A DNA stretch of 64,000 nt from positions 1 to 64,000 of the forward strand of contig JABFQV010000002.1 in NCBI GenBank assembly GCA_013141495.1. The letters are read 5' to 3'. Below are positions 50,457 through 62,580 of this stretch, piece by piece (positions within the stretch are counted from its first letter, which is position 1; every line of letters starts with the position of its first letter). The position numbers and the translations under genes were made by a program. This DNA is from Methylotenera sp. (GTDB taxonomy: Bacteria; Pseudomonadota; Gammaproteobacteria; Burkholderiales; Methylophilaceae). The notes beneath the pieces are model-generated. The model searched no databases. It had not been told where the DNA came from and saw only the letters and a program-made list of their open reading frames with translations.

Positions 50457-51014
50457 ATGCTTGAAGATATTAAAAAAACTGCAGAACAGAAAATGCAAAA
50501 ATCATTAGAGTCACTTAAAAATGACTTGGCTAAAATCCGTACAGGTCGCGCTCATGTTGGCTTGTTAGATCACGTAATGGTGGAATATTACGGCTCTATG
50601 GTGGCGGTAAATCAGGTGGCAAACGTCAATTTAGGTGACTCGCGCACAATCAATGTGCAGCCTTATGAGAAAAACATGATAGGCAAAGTTGAAAAAGCGA
50701 TTCGTGACTGCGATTTAGGCTTAAACCCAGCGACCAATGGTGATTTAATTCGCGTGCCAATGCCAATGCTGACAGAAGAGCGTCGCCGTGATTTGACTAA
50801 AATTGTACGTACAGAGGGAGAAGGTGCAAAAGTTGCTATCCGTAACGTACGTCGTGATGCAAATGATACGCTTAAGAAACTGATTAAAGACAAAGAAATC
50901 TCAGAAGATGACGAGCGTCGTGCGCAAGATGATATTCAAAAGGCGACGGATAAAGCAGTGGCTGATGTAGATAAAATGCTGCAAGTTAAAGAAACTGATT
51001 TGATGGCGGTTTAG
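50457..51014 (+). CDS. frr: Ribosome recycling factor
   Basis: [41 protein letters not shown]. Confidence 0.98.
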   Translation: MLEDIKKTAEQKMQKSLESLKNDLAKIRTGRAHVGLLDHVMVEYYGSMVAVNQVANVNLGDSRTINVQPYEKNMIGKVEKAIRDCDLGLNPATNGDLIRVPMPMLTEERRRDLTKIVRTEGEGAKVAIRNVRRDANDTLKKLIKDKEISEDDERRAQDDIQKATDKAVADVDKMLQVKETDLMAV

Positions 51015-51089
51015 TGTTGGATCTTGATTTAGCAAAAATAAAATTTTTTCAATACGAAGCCTCAGTCCTCGAAGATATGGAGTCTTGAT

Positions 51090-51848
51090 TTGGGTCTGTT
51101 CAACAGTGCTACACAGCATGTCCCTGACGTTGCTGAGATACCGAAGCATATTGCAGTGATTATGGATGGCAATGGTCGCTGGGCACGTAAACGTTTTTTA
51201 CCGCGCATTGCAGGGCATAAGCGCGGTGTTGAAACCGTGCGTGATTTAGTCAAGCAATGCGTGCAACTAAAAGTAGAGTATTTAACACTATTTGCATTTA
51301 GTAGTGAAAATTGGCGCAGACCTGCCGAAGAAGTTTCGTTTTTGATGGGCTTGTTTATGAGCGCGCTTAAGCGAGAAGTGGTGAAGCTGCATCAAAACAA
51401 TATCAAACTGGTGATGATTGGTGATCGCAGCCGTTTTGACGCGGCACTGATTGCTCAAATTGATGAATCTGAACAACTGACAGCCAATAATACCGGTTTG
51501 ATTCTAACAATAGCGGCTAATTATGGTGGGCGATGGGATGTGCTGCAAGCTGTCAATAAAATGCAGCAAGCGATGCCACAGCTAACCGGTCATTATCGAG
51601 AAGAGCATTTAACACCGTATTTGTCGATGAGTTATGCACCGGAGCCTGATTTATTTATACGCACCGGCGGCGAAAAAAGAATAAGCAATTTTTTATTATG
51701 GCAGCTGGCTTATTCTGAACTTTATTTTACCGATACCTTATGGCCAGACTTTAATGAGGCTGCATTTAATTTGGCAATTCAATCTTATCAACAGCGTGAA
51801 CGCCGTTTTGGCCGCACTAGCGAGCAGCTTTCAGAACCTAAAAATTAG
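51090..51848 (+). CDS. uppS: Isoprenyl transferase (undecaprenyl diphosphate synthase)
   Basis: IAVIMDGNGRWARKRFLPRIAGHKRG, LTLFAFSSENWRRP, DLFIRTGGEKRISNFLLWQ. Confidence 0.97.
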   Translation: MGLFNSATQHVPDVAEIPKHIAVIMDGNGRWARKRFLPRIAGHKRGVETVRDLVKQCVQLKVEYLTLFAFSSENWRRPAEEVSFLMGLFMSALKREVVKLHQNNIKLVMIGDRSRFDAALIAQIDESEQLTANNTGLILTIAANYGGRWDVLQAVNKMQQAMPQLTGHYREEHLTPYLSMSYAPEPDLFIRTGGEKRISNFLLWQLAYSELYFTDTLWPDFNEAAFNLAIQSYQQRERRFGRTSEQLSEPKN

Positions 51849-51908
51849 GTTTGTTATATTCGCTTTCTATTTCCCAATAATATTCAACTAAGCTAAAAGT
51901 CCATAAAG

Positions 51909-52733
51909 ATGCTGAGAACACGAGTTATTACCGCTACCGTACTTATTGCTGGAATTTTAACGGCACTTTTTTTAGCCTCAGTTAAAACTTGGGCTATTCT
52001 CACGCTAGCGATCATTTTAATCGGTGTTTGGGAGTGGTCCGATTTAATTAAACTCAATCAAACTCAAAAGTTATTTTTTGTGGTGAGCGCATCTCTATTA
52101 GGCTTATTTATCGCTTTTATTTCAAAATCACCATTCGCCGCTTATCAGCATTACATTGTGTTGAGCTTGCTTGGGTTGTCAACGTTGTTTTGGCTACTGA
52201 TTGCACCGATATGGCTTATTACACGTAAAACATGCACTAATCGCTTAATGATGGCCATACTAGGGTTGTTGCTTTTGCTAGCTACTTGGTTGGGTTTTGT
52301 CGGCCTGCATGCGATTAGCCCTTGGTTGTTGTTAGCAACAATTGCTGCGGTTAGCATTGCTGATAGTGCCGCTTATTTTGCAGGTAAGCGCTTTGGTCGT
52401 CATAAACTCGCCCCGGAGATTAGTCCAGGCAAAACATGGGAAGGTGTCGCTGGTGCCGTGATTGCGATTACTTTATACGGGGCTGTTCTATGTTACTTAA
52501 AACAATATAGCCTTTGGTTAATTGTAGGCTTGTGGTTAATCGTGGTGTTAAGCGTCATGGGCGATCTTGTTGAATCGCTATTGAAGCGTCAAGCTGGCTT
52601 AAAAGATAGCGGCCAGTTATTGCCTGGTCATGGTGGAATTTTGGATAGAATAGATGGCCTTATTCCAACCTTAGCGATTACTTCGTTCTGTATTTACCTT
52701 CCACTTTTTGCAGGGCTACAAGCGCATGCATAA
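51909..52733 (+). CDS. cdsA: Phosphatidate cytidylyltransferase
   Basis: DSAAYFAGKRFGRHKLAPEISPGKTWEGV, LVESLLKRQAGLKDSGQLLPGHGGILDRIDGL. Confidence 0.97.
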   Translation: MLRTRVITATVLIAGILTALFLASVKTWAILTLAIILIGVWEWSDLIKLNQTQKLFFVVSASLLGLFIAFISKSPFAAYQHYIVLSLLGLSTLFWLLIAPIWLITRKTCTNRLMMAILGLLLLLATWLGFVGLHAISPWLLLATIAAVSIADSAAYFAGKRFGRHKLAPEISPGKTWEGVAGAVIAITLYGAVLCYLKQYSLWLIVGLWLIVVLSVMGDLVESLLKRQAGLKDSGQLLPGHGGILDRIDGLIPTLAITSFCIYLPLFAGLQAHA

Positions 52734-53985
52734 TGCATCGACCGACTATAACTCGCAACAGGCGGCTGTTCAAAATGTAACCATATTGGGCGCAACCGGC
52801 ACCATTGGTGTGCAAACACTAGAGGTTATTTCACAACACCCGCAACGTTTTAAAGTGTTTGCTTTAACCGCAAGCACTAACGTCAACAGTTTATTTAAGC
52901 TATGTAAAAAGCATACCCCCCAATATGCAGTGATGTTAGATGCAAATGCCGCGACTGAGTTAACTGCACAACTAAAAGATGCAAATGTTGGCACAATTGT
53001 GTTGCAGGGTGAACATGCATTGAGTGAAGTAGCCGCGCATGAATCGGTGGATGTTGTGATGGCGGCAATTGTTGGCGCGGCTGGGCTGCATCCAGCTATG
53101 GCTGCAGCAAAAGCAGGTAAACGCATATTGCTTGCAAATAAAGAAACGTTAGTTATGGCGGGCAATCTTTTTATGCAGGCGGTAGCCGATGGTGGCGCTA
53201 CTTTGCTCCCCATAGACAGTGAGCATAACGCTATCTTTCAAGTGATGCCAAGTGTAAAACGTGAAAACCTAGCTGACAGCGGCGTGAAGCGCGTTCTACT
53301 AACTGCATCTGGTGGTCCATTTCGTAATGCAAGCCTAGCAGAACTACAAGCTGTGACGCGTGCCCAGGCGTTAAATCATCCTAACTGGGTGATGGGGCCT
53401 AAAATTACAATTGACTCTGCGACGATGATGAATAAAGGATTAGAGGTCATTGAAGCGCATTGGTTATTTAATGCGGCACCATCACAGATTGATGTAGTCA
53501 TACATCCACAAAGCATTATTCACTCTATGGTCGAGTATATTGATGGCAGTGTGTTGGCTCAATTAGGTAATCCTGATATGCGAACGCCTATTGCTTATGG
53601 TTTAGGTTACCCAGATAGACTGCACAGCGGCGTGAGTGGTCTGGATTTAGTAAAAATCGGGCGATTAGATTTTAGTGAACCCGACCCGATACGCTTTCCA
53701 TGCTTACGTTTAGCTTATGAGGCATTAAAAGTGGGCGGCACTGCACCGGCTATTTTAAATGCGGCTAATGAAATAGCGGTAGAGGCGTTCTTGGCAGAGG
53801 AAATCGGTTTTATGGATATTCATGCCATCATTGAGTCTGTTTTGTTGGCATCCCAGATTGACGCTGTGACTTCAATTGAGCAATTGGTGGCGGTTGACGC
53901 CAGCGCGAGGCGGGCTGCAAAAGATTGGCTGAAACACAAGTACTCAAGCATGCCTGCGCAAACTTTAAAAGTGGTGATTAAATAA
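52726..53985 (+). CDS. dxr: 1-deoxy-D-xylulose-5-phosphate reductoisomerase
   Basis: VTILGATGTIGVQTLEV, LANKETLVMAG, DSEHNAIFQ, ASGGPF. Confidence 0.97.
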   Translation: MHNASTDYNSQQAAVQNVTILGATGTIGVQTLEVISQHPQRFKVFALTASTNVNSLFKLCKKHTPQYAVMLDANAATELTAQLKDANVGTIVLQGEHALSEVAAHESVDVVMAAIVGAAGLHPAMAAAKAGKRILLANKETLVMAGNLFMQAVADGGATLLPIDSEHNAIFQVMPSVKRENLADSGVKRVLLTASGGPFRNASLAELQAVTRAQALNHPNWVMGPKITIDSATMMNKGLEVIEAHWLFNAAPSQIDVVIHPQSIIHSMVEYIDGSVLAQLGNPDMRTPIAYGLGYPDRLHSGVSGLDLVKIGRLDFSEPDPIRFPCLRLAYEALKVGGTAPAILNAANEIAVEAFLAEEIGFMDIHAIIESVLLASQIDAVTSIEQLVAVDASARRAAKDWLKHKYSSMPAQTLKVVIK

Positions 53986-55352
53986 TGTTAACTGCTTTAG
54001 CTTTTATATTTACCATAGGCTTGCTGGTCACAGTCCATGAGTATGGTCACTTTCAAGTTGCCAGATGGTGTGGCGTCAAAGTGTTAAAGTTTTCAGTGGG
54101 TTTCGGCAAGCCGTTATGGTGTAAAAAGTTTGGTGCAGATCAAACGGAATTTGTCATTGCAGCGATTCCATTAGGTGGCTACGTGAAAATGTTGGGTGAA
54201 GATCAATTTAGCCAAGATGAAACGTTTGTGAGTCATGATATGACACGTGCGCTAAATCGACAAAGCGTGGGTAAGCGCATGGCTATTGTGTTGGCAGGGC
54301 CGTTAGCAAACTTATTATTGGCGATCATCCTTTATTGGCTATTGTTTATGATGGGCGTGGTGGGGCTGAAACCTATTGTCGGCAATGTGGTTGAGCATAG
54401 CCCCGCAGCCGCTACCCACATCAGTTCTGGTGATGTCATTCAAAAAATTAACAATAAAGATGTTGCTACCTGGCAAGATGTACGCTGGCTGTTGCTACAA
54501 GACTCATTGAAAAATAAGCAGGTAGAGATTCAGGCAATCAACGCTAAAAATGAAATGCATGTATATCAAATTGATGTATCAACGCTTGATTATGACGACG
54601 CTAAGCAGGATATTTTAGAAAAGTTAGGCTTAACCATTTATCGCCCTGAGATGCCTGCCATCGTCGGTGAAATTGCAAACAATAGTCCTGCACAAAGCGC
54701 GGGGTTAAAGCCGAATGATTTAGTATTGGCGATCAATCAAAATAAAGTCAGTACTTGGGAGTTTTTTGTACAGGAGATTCAACAGCACCCTGATGTAAAT
54801 ATTGATATTTTAGTGCAACGTGATGCAGAGGAAATCAACATTCGCGTTAAACCTGATGCTGTCGTTGAAAATGGTAAGACAATCGGGCGGATAGGCGCAG
54901 CATTCAAAATTGGTCAAACTGAGCTGGATCAGTTTTTAGTTACTAGCCATTATTCAGTGGCTGGCGCGCTGGTTAAAGCCGTAGAGAAAACTTGGGACAC
55001 GGCAATATTTAGCTTAAAAATGCTAGGCAACATGTTGGTGGGGCAGGTGTCATGGAAAGGCATGAGCGGACCGGTAACCATTGCCAGTTATGCTGGGCAA
55101 AGTGCAAATATGGGCATTAAAGTGTTTATTGGCTTTTTAGCACTGATTAGTATCAGTATAGGTGTGTTAAATCTATTACCTATTCCCATATTAGACGGCG
55201 GTCATTTCATGTATTATATGGTTGAATTTTTTACAAAAAAACCAGTATCTGAAGCGGTGATGAATTTTGGTCAAAAAGTAGGCTTCATTTTGCTTGGTAG
55301 CATCATGGTTTTAGCGCTTTATAATGATATAAACAGATTAACGACAGGCTGA
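53985..55352 (+). CDS. rseP: RIP metalloprotease RseP
   Basis: VHEYGHFQVARWCGVKVLKFSVGFGKPL, two PDZ regions, PILDGGHFMYY. Confidence 0.97.
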   Translation: MLTALAFIFTIGLLVTVHEYGHFQVARWCGVKVLKFSVGFGKPLWCKKFGADQTEFVIAAIPLGGYVKMLGEDQFSQDETFVSHDMTRALNRQSVGKRMAIVLAGPLANLLLAIILYWLLFMMGVVGLKPIVGNVVEHSPAAATHISSGDVIQKINNKDVATWQDVRWLLLQDSLKNKQVEIQAINAKNEMHVYQIDVSTLDYDDAKQDILEKLGLTIYRPEMPAIVGEIANNSPAQSAGLKPNDLVLAINQNKVSTWEFFVQEIQQHPDVNIDILVQRDAEEINIRVKPDAVVENGKTIGRIGAAFKIGQTELDQFLVTSHYSVAGALVKAVEKTWDTAIFSLKMLGNMLVGQVSWKGMSGPVTIASYAGQSANMGIKVFIGFLALISISIGVLNLLPIPILDGGHFMYYMVEFFTKKPVSEAVMNFGQKVGFILLGSIMVLALYNDINRLTTG

Positions 55353-55356
55353 TTGA

Positions 55357-57690
55357 ATGGCGATTCAAAATTTGAAGCACTCAAAAATTAAAAATTTAAA
55401 ACTAAAATCTATGTTGCTGATAGTTTCCGGCTTATATGCCGGTAGTGTTTTGGCGCTTGAACCATTTGTGGTCAAAGATATTCGCGTAGAGGGAATTCAG
55501 CGTACAGAGGCGGGAACAGTGTTTAGTTACTTGCCTGTTAAAGTGGGCGAGACCATGGATGATGAGCTTGCGTCTGTTGCGATTAAATCTCTTTATAACA
55601 CCGGGTTTTTTAAAGATGTTCGTATTGAAGCAGAAAATGACGTCCTAATCGTGACCGTGCAAGAGCGTTCAGCCATTGCTCAAATTGACTTTAGCGGCAA
55701 CAAATCTTTCCCGACTGACAAAATGAAGGAAGGCTTAAAGCAGATTGGGCTTGCTGAAGGTCAGATTTTTGATAAATCTCAATTAGATCGTGCCGAACAA
55801 GAGGTTAAGCGCCAATATTTATCACAAGGTAAATATGGCGCCACCGTAAAAACGGTTGTATCCCCATTAGAGCGTAATCGCGTCGCCGTACGTTTTGATA
55901 TTGAAGAAGGTGCGGTTTCAAAAATCCGCGACATCAACATCGTAGGTAATCAAGCATTTACCATGGATGATTTACGCGCACAGTTTTTATTAACAACCCC
56001 TAACTGGATGAGTTGGTGGAATAAAGACGATCAATATTCTAAACAAAAACTAAATGCTGACTTAGAAACGTTGCGGTCTTTTTATATGAACCAAGGCTAC
56101 CTTGAGTTTAATATTGATTCCACACAAGTTTCCATCACCCCTGACAAAAAAGATATTTACATTACAGTGAATATTACGGAAGGTGAAAAATATACGATCT
56201 CAGAAGTCAAATTAGCTGGCGAGACACTAGTGCCTGAAGATGAGTTACGCCAGTTGATGCAAGTGCAGGCGGGTGATACTTTTAGTCGCGAAAAAGTAAC
56301 GCAAACCAGCAAAGCCATTAGTGATAGATTAAGTAACGATGGTTATGCATTTGCAAACGTTAATCCGGTACCTGAAATCAATAAAGAGTTACATACTGCA
56401 TCATTCACCTTTTTTGTGGATCCAGGTAAACGTGTATATGTCCGCCGTATTAACATTGTGGGTAACACACGTACCCGAGATGAAGTGGTACGCCGTGAAG
56501 TACGTCAGTTAGAATCTGCATGGTACGCCTCCAACAAAATCAATCGCTCTAAAGAACGTATCACGCGCACAGACTTTTTCTCTGATGTAAATGTAGAAAC
56601 GCCTGCGGTACCAGGCACGGCAGATCAAGTTGATTTAAATATCAGTGTGACTGAAAAATCTACCGGTAGCGTGCAGTTTGGTGCAGGTTTATCAAGTAGC
56701 GAAGGTGTGGTGTTCGGCATTACCGTCAACCAAAATAACTTTTTAGGTACCGGTAACCGTGTAAGTGCACAGGTGAATACGGGTAAAGTTAACACAACTT
56801 ACTCACTGTCTTATACCGACCCTTATTTTACCCCTGATGGCGTAAGTCGTGGCATTGATGTTTACCGGCGCGATGTGAATACCAGTTCGCTTAGTATTGG
56901 TAGTTATAATACGTCTTCTTATGGAGGCGGTGTCAGGTTTGGCATCCCAATTAATGAGCGTGATGGGTTTAACTTTGGCTTGGCCGCTGATTTTACAAAA
57001 GTTGATTTAACTACCAATAGCCCTCAGCAATATCGTGATTTTTGTAATAACAGCAACGGTTGCACCAGTAACTCTCTGGTGGCAAGTGCAGGCTGGAGTC
57101 ATGACTCCAGAAACAGCATCATGTTTACCACGAACGGCGTTTTGCAAAGGCTTACTGGTGAAGTTTCATTGCCAGTATTGGATTTAGAATACTATAAAAT
57201 TGATTACAAACATGCTTGGTTTAAAGAAATTTATACAGGCTTTACCTTTATGCTGAATGGTGAGATTGGTTACGCTGACGCTTATGGCAGCAAAAATTAT
57301 CCGTTCTTTAAAAACTTTTTTATGGGTGGCGTCAATTCAGTGCGTGGTTATGATAATGGTTCACTCGGCCCTCGTAATACAGATGCAGTTACAGGTCAGA
57401 ATTTTGCAGTAGGCGGCACTAAGCGTCTGTTAGGCAATGCTGAGTTGTTCCTTCCAATTCCGGGTTTAAAAGACTCGAAACAATTTAGGTTAAGTGCATT
57501 TTTGGACGCCGGTAATGTATTTGGTAAAGATGACTCTTACAGCATAGGTGAGCTACGCTACTCAACAGGCTTAGGACTTAGCTGGTTATCTCCGTTTGGG
57601 CCATTAAAACTGGTTTATGCTAAACCTTTAAATAGTCAATCTGGTGATAATACGCAAACCATACAGTTCCAGCTTGGGCAACAATTTTAG
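55357..57690 (+). CDS. bamA: Outer membrane protein assembly factor BamA
   Basis: Five POTRA-like repeats, C-terminal Omp85 barrel with [12 protein letters not shown], terminal F. Confidence 0.97.
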   Translation: MAIQNLKHSKIKNLKLKSMLLIVSGLYAGSVLALEPFVVKDIRVEGIQRTEAGTVFSYLPVKVGETMDDELASVAIKSLYNTGFFKDVRIEAENDVLIVTVQERSAIAQIDFSGNKSFPTDKMKEGLKQIGLAEGQIFDKSQLDRAEQEVKRQYLSQGKYGATVKTVVSPLERNRVAVRFDIEEGAVSKIRDINIVGNQAFTMDDLRAQFLLTTPNWMSWWNKDDQYSKQKLNADLETLRSFYMNQGYLEFNIDSTQVSITPDKKDIYITVNITEGEKYTISEVKLAGETLVPEDELRQLMQVQAGDTFSREKVTQTSKAISDRLSNDGYAFANVNPVPEINKELHTASFTFFVDPGKRVYVRRINIVGNTRTRDEVVRREVRQLESAWYASNKINRSKERITRTDFFSDVNVETPAVPGTADQVDLNISVTEKSTGSVQFGAGLSSSEGVVFGITVNQNNFLGTGNRVSAQVNTGKVNTTYSLSYTDPYFTPDGVSRGIDVYRRDVNTSSLSIGSYNTSSYGGGVRFGIPINERDGFNFGLAADFTKVDLTTNSPQQYRDFCNNSNGCTSNSLVASAGWSHDSRNSIMFTTNGVLQRLTGEVSLPVLDLEYYKIDYKHAWFKEIYTGFTFMLNGEIGYADAYGSKNYPFFKNFFMGGVNSVRGYDNGSLGPRNTDAVTGQNFAVGGTKRLLGNAELFLPIPGLKDSKQFRLSAFLDAGNVFGKDDSYSIGELRYSTGLGLSWLSPFGPLKLVYAKPLNSQSGDNTQTIQFQLGQQF

Positions 57691-57765
57691 TGTAGCTAAT
57701 GTTGATCACAAGTCTTATGGCATAATATAAACGTTAAATGCATTGTTGGTTTTAGGAGAATTTAA

Positions 57766-58269
57766 TTGAGTAAAATTTTGAAAAGTTTGATGCTGGCGAC
57801 TTTAGTGACGCTTGCAACTAGCACGCAAGCAGCAGAGTTAAAGGTTGGCTATGTACAGGTTGATAAAATTCTGCAAGATGCACCGCAAACTGCAGAAAGT
57901 GGCAAAAAGCTTGAGCGCGAGTTTAGTCCTCGCTCGCAAGAGCTAGATCGCATGGCAAAGCAGATTAAAGATTTAGAAACCGTTTTGGACAAAGAAGGCT
58001 TAACGCTCTCAGAGGCTGAGCGTCGCAATAAAGAGCGTGATGTACAAAACATTAAAATTGAATTTCAACGTAAGCAGCGTGAGTTGCGTGAAGACATCAA
58101 TCTGCGTAAAAATGAAGAGCTTGGTAGCTTACAAGATCGCATCAATAAGGCCGTACAATCAGTGTCTGAAGCTGAGGGGTATGATTTAGTGGTGTATAGC
58201 GGTGTTGCGTTTGCCAGCAAAAAGATAGATATAACAGATAAAGTGTTAAAAACGTTAGGTAAAAAATAG
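57766..58269 (+). CDS. skp: OmpH/Skp family periplasmic chaperone
   Basis: Signal peptide, KVGYVQVDKILQDAPQTAESGKKLEREF, coiled-coil, between bamA and lpxD; TTG start. Confidence 0.92.
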   Translation: MSKILKSLMLATLVTLATSTQAAELKVGYVQVDKILQDAPQTAESGKKLEREFSPRSQELDRMAKQIKDLETVLDKEGLTLSEAERRNKERDVQNIKIEFQRKQRELREDINLRKNEELGSLQDRINKAVQSVSEAEGYDLVVYSGVAFASKKIDITDKVLKTLGKK

Positions 58270-58317
58270 TTGAGTGAGTTTAGTATTAAAGCCGCTATAG
58301 CTAAATGCGTTTGATCA

Positions 58318-59355
58318 ATGAGTAAGCAATACTCGCTTGATGATATTGCCAAAGCCTTAGGCGGTTTTGTGATGGGTGATGGCACCACGTTAATATCACG
58401 TGTTGCCTCTATTGCCAATGCTAAAACCGGTGATATTAGCTTTATTAATGATACCAAGTATGAAAAATCACTGGCATTAACTAATGCTAGCGCTTGTATA
58501 TTAAAAGAAAAATACAAAAACCTAACGAACCTGCCTAAAATTATCGTTGATGATCCTTATGCTTATTTTGCAAAAGTATCAGGCTTATTGAACCCGCCAG
58601 CCGCAATCAAGTTAGGTGTTTCTGTTACTGCTGTTATAGATACGTCAGCTCAAATTCCGGCATCATGCAGTGTAGGTGCCTTAGCGGTTATTGGTGAAAA
58701 TGTAGTCCTTGGTGAAAACGTTGTGATTGGGTCTGGTTGCGTTATCGAAAACGACGTTACAATTGCAAGCCATACCCGTTTAGAGCCTCATGTAACGGTT
58801 AAGCACCACTGCGAAATTGGTGAACATTGCCATATATTTTCAGGTGCAGTGATCGGTTCAGATGGCTTTGGTTATGCAGAAGAGGCTGGACACTGGCTAA
58901 AAATTCCGCAAGTTGGCCGCGCAATACTGCATGCACATGTCGATGTCGGTGCTAATACTACGATAGATCGTGGCGCGCTGGATGATACGATTATCGAAGA
59001 GGGCGTAAAGCTTGATAATTTGGTTCAAATTGGGCATAACTGTATGATCGGTGCGCATACAGTCATTGCTGGCTGTGTTGGCATTGCTGGCAGTGCACGT
59101 GTTGGTCGGCATTGTAAAATAGGTGGAGCTGCCATGGTTTTAGGGCATTTGCAAATTGCTGATCATGTGACTATTTCACCGGGCAGCATGATTACACGCT
59201 CTTTGACAACCGCTGACACCTATACCGCATTGATGCCGTTTCAAACCCATAAGGCGTGGTTGAATACAGCTGCAAAAATCCGTCACTTAGATGAACTTGC
59301 AGCTAAAATTAAACAACTTGAAAAAGAGGTTGCATTGTTAAAATCCAAACAATGA
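58318..59355 (+). CDS. lpxD: UDP-3-O-(3-hydroxyacyl)glucosamine N-acyltransferase
   Basis: Hexapeptide repeats, GSDGFGYAEEAGHWLKIPQVGRAILHAHVDVGANTTIDRGALDDT. Confidence 0.97.
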   Translation: MSKQYSLDDIAKALGGFVMGDGTTLISRVASIANAKTGDISFINDTKYEKSLALTNASACILKEKYKNLTNLPKIIVDDPYAYFAKVSGLLNPPAAIKLGVSVTAVIDTSAQIPASCSVGALAVIGENVVLGENVVIGSGCVIENDVTIASHTRLEPHVTVKHHCEIGEHCHIFSGAVIGSDGFGYAEEAGHWLKIPQVGRAILHAHVDVGANTTIDRGALDDTIIEEGVKLDNLVQIGHNCMIGAHTVIAGCVGIAGSARVGRHCKIGGAAMVLGHLQIADHVTISPGSMITRSLTTADTYTALMPFQTHKAWLNTAAKIRHLDELAAKIKQLEKEVALLKSKQ

Positions 59356-59426
59356 ACAAAATCAATGTCCTAATTAAATAGAAATACGCTTAACGCACTA
59401 AGCTTTGAAATTATACCGAGATAAAA

Positions 59427-59894
59427 ATGACAAACACAACCACCTCTACTAGCATGGATATCCATGAAATTTTAGAACATCTACCACATCGCTATCCATT
59501 TGTTTTGGTTGACCGTGTAGTGTCTTTAGAGTTGGGTAAAGAAATCACCGCAATTAAAAACGTCAGTGTTAATGAGCCTTATTTTCCAGGGCATTTCCCT
59601 TATCATCCAGTGATGCCGGGGGTGTTGATTGTTGAGGCTATGGCGCAAGCTGCAGCAATTTTATCTTTTAAAACCATGAACGCAAAACCGAATGATGATT
59701 CTGTTTATTATTTTGCTGGGATTGACAGCGCGCGCTTTAAAAAACCGGTTTCTCCGGGCGACCAAATCGTCTTGAATGTTAAAATAGACCGTATTTTAAA
59801 AGGTATTTGGAAGTATTCAGGCGTGGCAAGAGTCGATGGCGTTATCGTTGCTGAGGCGCAAATGATGTGCATATTAAAAGCGATTGAGAAATAG
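59427..59894 (+). CDS. fabZ: 3-hydroxyacyl-ACP dehydratase FabZ
   Basis: [39 protein letters not shown]. Confidence 0.98.
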   Translation: MTNTTTSTSMDIHEILEHLPHRYPFVLVDRVVSLELGKEITAIKNVSVNEPYFPGHFPYHPVMPGVLIVEAMAQAAAILSFKTMNAKPNDDSVYYFAGIDSARFKKPVSPGDQIVLNVKIDRILKGIWKYSGVARVDGVIVAEAQMMCILKAIEK

Positions 59895-60040
59895 ATCTGT
59901 AACTAACAACCGCCAGCAATAAGATCGTACTGGATGACCTTAGTATTTATTAAGCAAGGCTTAATCAAACAAGTGCTTATTAAATCAGTATCGAAACAAA
60001 AACAAGCCAAATAAAAACAAGTATCAAGTGAAATAACCCA

Positions 60041-60835
60041 GTGAATCAAATCATGCCAATTGTAAAAATCCATCCGACAGCTATCATAGACCCTTCGGCA
60101 GAGCTCGATTCTAGCGTTGTGGTGGGCGCATATAGCGTAATCGGACCTAATGTAAAAATAGATGCTGGTACTAACATTGCTAGCCATGTGGCGGTGAATG
60201 GCCCAACTACCATAGGCAAAAATAACCAAATTTTTCAGTTTTCATCTCTAGGCGAAGCGCCGCAAGATAAAAAATATAAAGGTGAACCTACGCTATTAGA
60301 AATAGGTGACAACAATACTATCCGTGAGTTTTGTACGTTTAATCGTGGTACGGTACAAGACAAAGGCACTACAAAAATTGGTAACGATAATTGGATTATG
60401 GCTTATGTACATATCGCCCATGATTGCCAAATTGGTAATTATACAATTTTTGCCAACAACTCCTCTCTTGCCGGGCATGTAGATGTGGATGATTATGCGA
60501 TTTTAGGTGGTTTCACGCTGATACATCAGTTTTGTAAAATTGGTTCACATATCATCACGGCAGTTGGTTCTGTAGTATTTAAAGATATTCCACCTTATGT
60601 GACGGCTGCCGGTTACGATGCAAAACCGCATGGTATCAATGCCGAAGGTTTAAAACGTCGCGGTTTTTCAGCCGATAGCATTTTGCAAATAAAGCGTGCT
60701 TATAAAGTTTTATATCGTAAAGGGTTTACCTTGGACGAAGCAAAACTTGAGCTTGCCGCCATGCAGCTCAAAACACCAGAAATCAAATTATTGTCTGATT
60801 TCTTGGATGTTTCTACGCGCGGCATTGTCCGCTAA
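60041..60835 (+). CDS. lpxA: UDP-N-acetylglucosamine acyltransferase
   Basis: IHPTAIIDPSAELDSSVVVGAYSVIGPNV, GEAPQDKKYKGE, HDCQIGNYTIFANNSSLAGHV; start 60041 (GTG) or 60053 (ATG). Confidence 0.97.
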   Translation: MNQIMPIVKIHPTAIIDPSAELDSSVVVGAYSVIGPNVKIDAGTNIASHVAVNGPTTIGKNNQIFQFSSLGEAPQDKKYKGEPTLLEIGDNNTIREFCTFNRGTVQDKGTTKIGNDNWIMAYVHIAHDCQIGNYTIFANNSSLAGHVDVDDYAILGGFTLIHQFCKIGSHIITAVGSVVFKDIPPYVTAAGYDAKPHGINAEGLKRRGFSADSILQIKRAYKVLYRKGFTLDEAKLELAAMQLKTPEIKLLSDFLDVSTRGIVR

Positions 60836-60847
60836 GTATTCTCAGCT

Positions 60848-61981
60848 ATGGTTAGAATCGGCATTGTGGCAGGAGAAGCCTCCGGTGATTTGCTTGGCAG
60901 TCACTTGATTCAGGCATTAAAACAAAAACGCGCGGATATTGAATTCGTAGGTATTGCTGGCCCAAAAATGATGCGTGAAGGCGCAATGTCACTTTTCCCA
61001 ATCGAGCGCTTATCGGTACGCGGCTATGTTGAAGTGATTAGGCATCTTTGGGGTTTGCTTAAACTACGCCGTCAATTACTCAACCATTTTTTAAGTAATC
61101 CCCCCGATATATTTATTGGCATTGATGCACCTGATTTTAATTTTTGGCTAGAAAAAAAGCTTAAAAATAAAGGCATTAAAACCATCCACTATGTCAGTCC
61201 ATCTATTTGGGCCTGGCGCAAAAATCGCATCAAAAAAATTAAAAAAGCTGTCACTCAAGTGCTAGCTTTGTTTCCATTTGAGCCCGTTTTATATCAAGCA
61301 GAGAACATTCCAGTTAGCTATGTTGGGCATCCCTTAGCAGACATATTGCCAATGGAGCCAGATGTTGCAGGTGCGCGCCAAGTTTTAAAGTTAGAAGATT
61401 CAGACCTAGTGATTGCTATGTTGCCTGGCAGTCGCCAAAGTGAAGTTGAAGCACATGCAGATTTGTTTGTACAAACGGCTAAGTACATTTATGCAGATCA
61501 CCCCAAAGCAATATTTTTGGTGCCTTTAATTACGCGTGAAACACGTCATATTTTTGAACTGGCAATTTTTAATGAGCCCGAATCATTACCAATTCAGCTA
61601 CTATTTGGACATGCACATGACGCTATGGAAGCGGCCGATGTGGTGATAGTAGCCTCTGGCACGGCAACGCTAGAAGCGGCGCTACTTAAAAAGCCGATGG
61701 TCATTACTTATCGTATGTCTAAGTTAAGCTGGCAATTACTTAAGCGCATGCGCTTGCAGCCTTATGTTGGCTTGCCCAACATATTGGCAGGTAAGCTTAT
61801 CGTGCCTGAATTGCTGCAAGATGATGCAACGCCCGAAAAGTTGGCCGCAGCGGCTCTAATGCTGATTACTGATAAAACCAAACTTGCGGAAATAAAAACA
61901 GCGTTTATAGCGATTCATCACAGCTTACGTCAAAATACAGCTGAAAAAGCAGCTATTGCAATTCTTGCACATTTGGCATGA
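60848..61981 (+). CDS. lpxB: Lipid-A-disaccharide synthase
   Basis: [59 protein letters not shown]. Confidence 0.97.
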   Translation: MVRIGIVAGEASGDLLGSHLIQALKQKRADIEFVGIAGPKMMREGAMSLFPIERLSVRGYVEVIRHLWGLLKLRRQLLNHFLSNPPDIFIGIDAPDFNFWLEKKLKNKGIKTIHYVSPSIWAWRKNRIKKIKKAVTQVLALFPFEPVLYQAENIPVSYVGHPLADILPMEPDVAGARQVLKLEDSDLVIAMLPGSRQSEVEAHADLFVQTAKYIYADHPKAIFLVPLITRETRHIFELAIFNEPESLPIQLLFGHAHDAMEAADVVIVASGTATLEAALLKKPMVITYRMSKLSWQLLKRMRLQPYVGLPNILAGKLIVPELLQDDATPEKLAAAALMLITDKTKLAEIKTAFIAIHHSLRQNTAEKAAIAILAHLA

Positions 61982-62580
61982 GTAGGCCGTGGTTAATTTG
62001 CGGTGTAGATGAAGCCGGACGCGGGCCACTCGCTGGCGCTGTATATGCGGCAGCCGTGATACTTAACCCGGATAGGCCGATTCAGGGCTTGGCGGACTCC
62101 AAAAAACTCAGTGAAAAAAAGCGTGATGCGCTTGCAATAGAAATTAAACAGCATGCTTTAGCGTGGGCGATAGCCAGCAGTAGCGTAGAAGAGATTGATC
62201 ATATCAACATCCTGCAGGCTAGCTTACTTGCCATGAAGCGCGCGATTGAAGCGATGCAGGCGCAATTTGATATTGCACCTGAGTTAGGTGCAATTTTAGT
62301 GCAGGTGGATGGCAATCAATGCCCTAAAATCAGCTTGCCATGCGAGGCGATTATAAAAGGCGACAGCAAAGTTCAAGCTATTTCTGCGGCTTCGATCCTA
62401 GCTAAAACAGCGCGTGATGCAGAGCTGTATGTTTTAGATAAACAATATCCGCTCTATGGTTTTGCGCAACATAAAGGCTACCCCACAGCTGCACATGTGG
62501 CCTTGTTGCAGCAACATGGTGTGTCAGCCATACATAGGCGTAGCTATGCGCCAGTAAAAAGGCTTTTACTAAGCCAATAA
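61978..62580 (+). CDS. rnhB: Ribonuclease HII
   Basis: [54 protein letters not shown]. Confidence 0.97.
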   Translation: MSRPWLICGVDEAGRGPLAGAVYAAAVILNPDRPIQGLADSKKLSEKKRDALAIEIKQHALAWAIASSSVEEIDHINILQASLLAMKRAIEAMQAQFDIAPELGAILVQVDGNQCPKISLPCEAIIKGDSKVQAISAASILAKTARDAELYVLDKQYPLYGFAQHKGYPTAAHVALLQQHGVSAIHRRSYAPVKRLLLSQ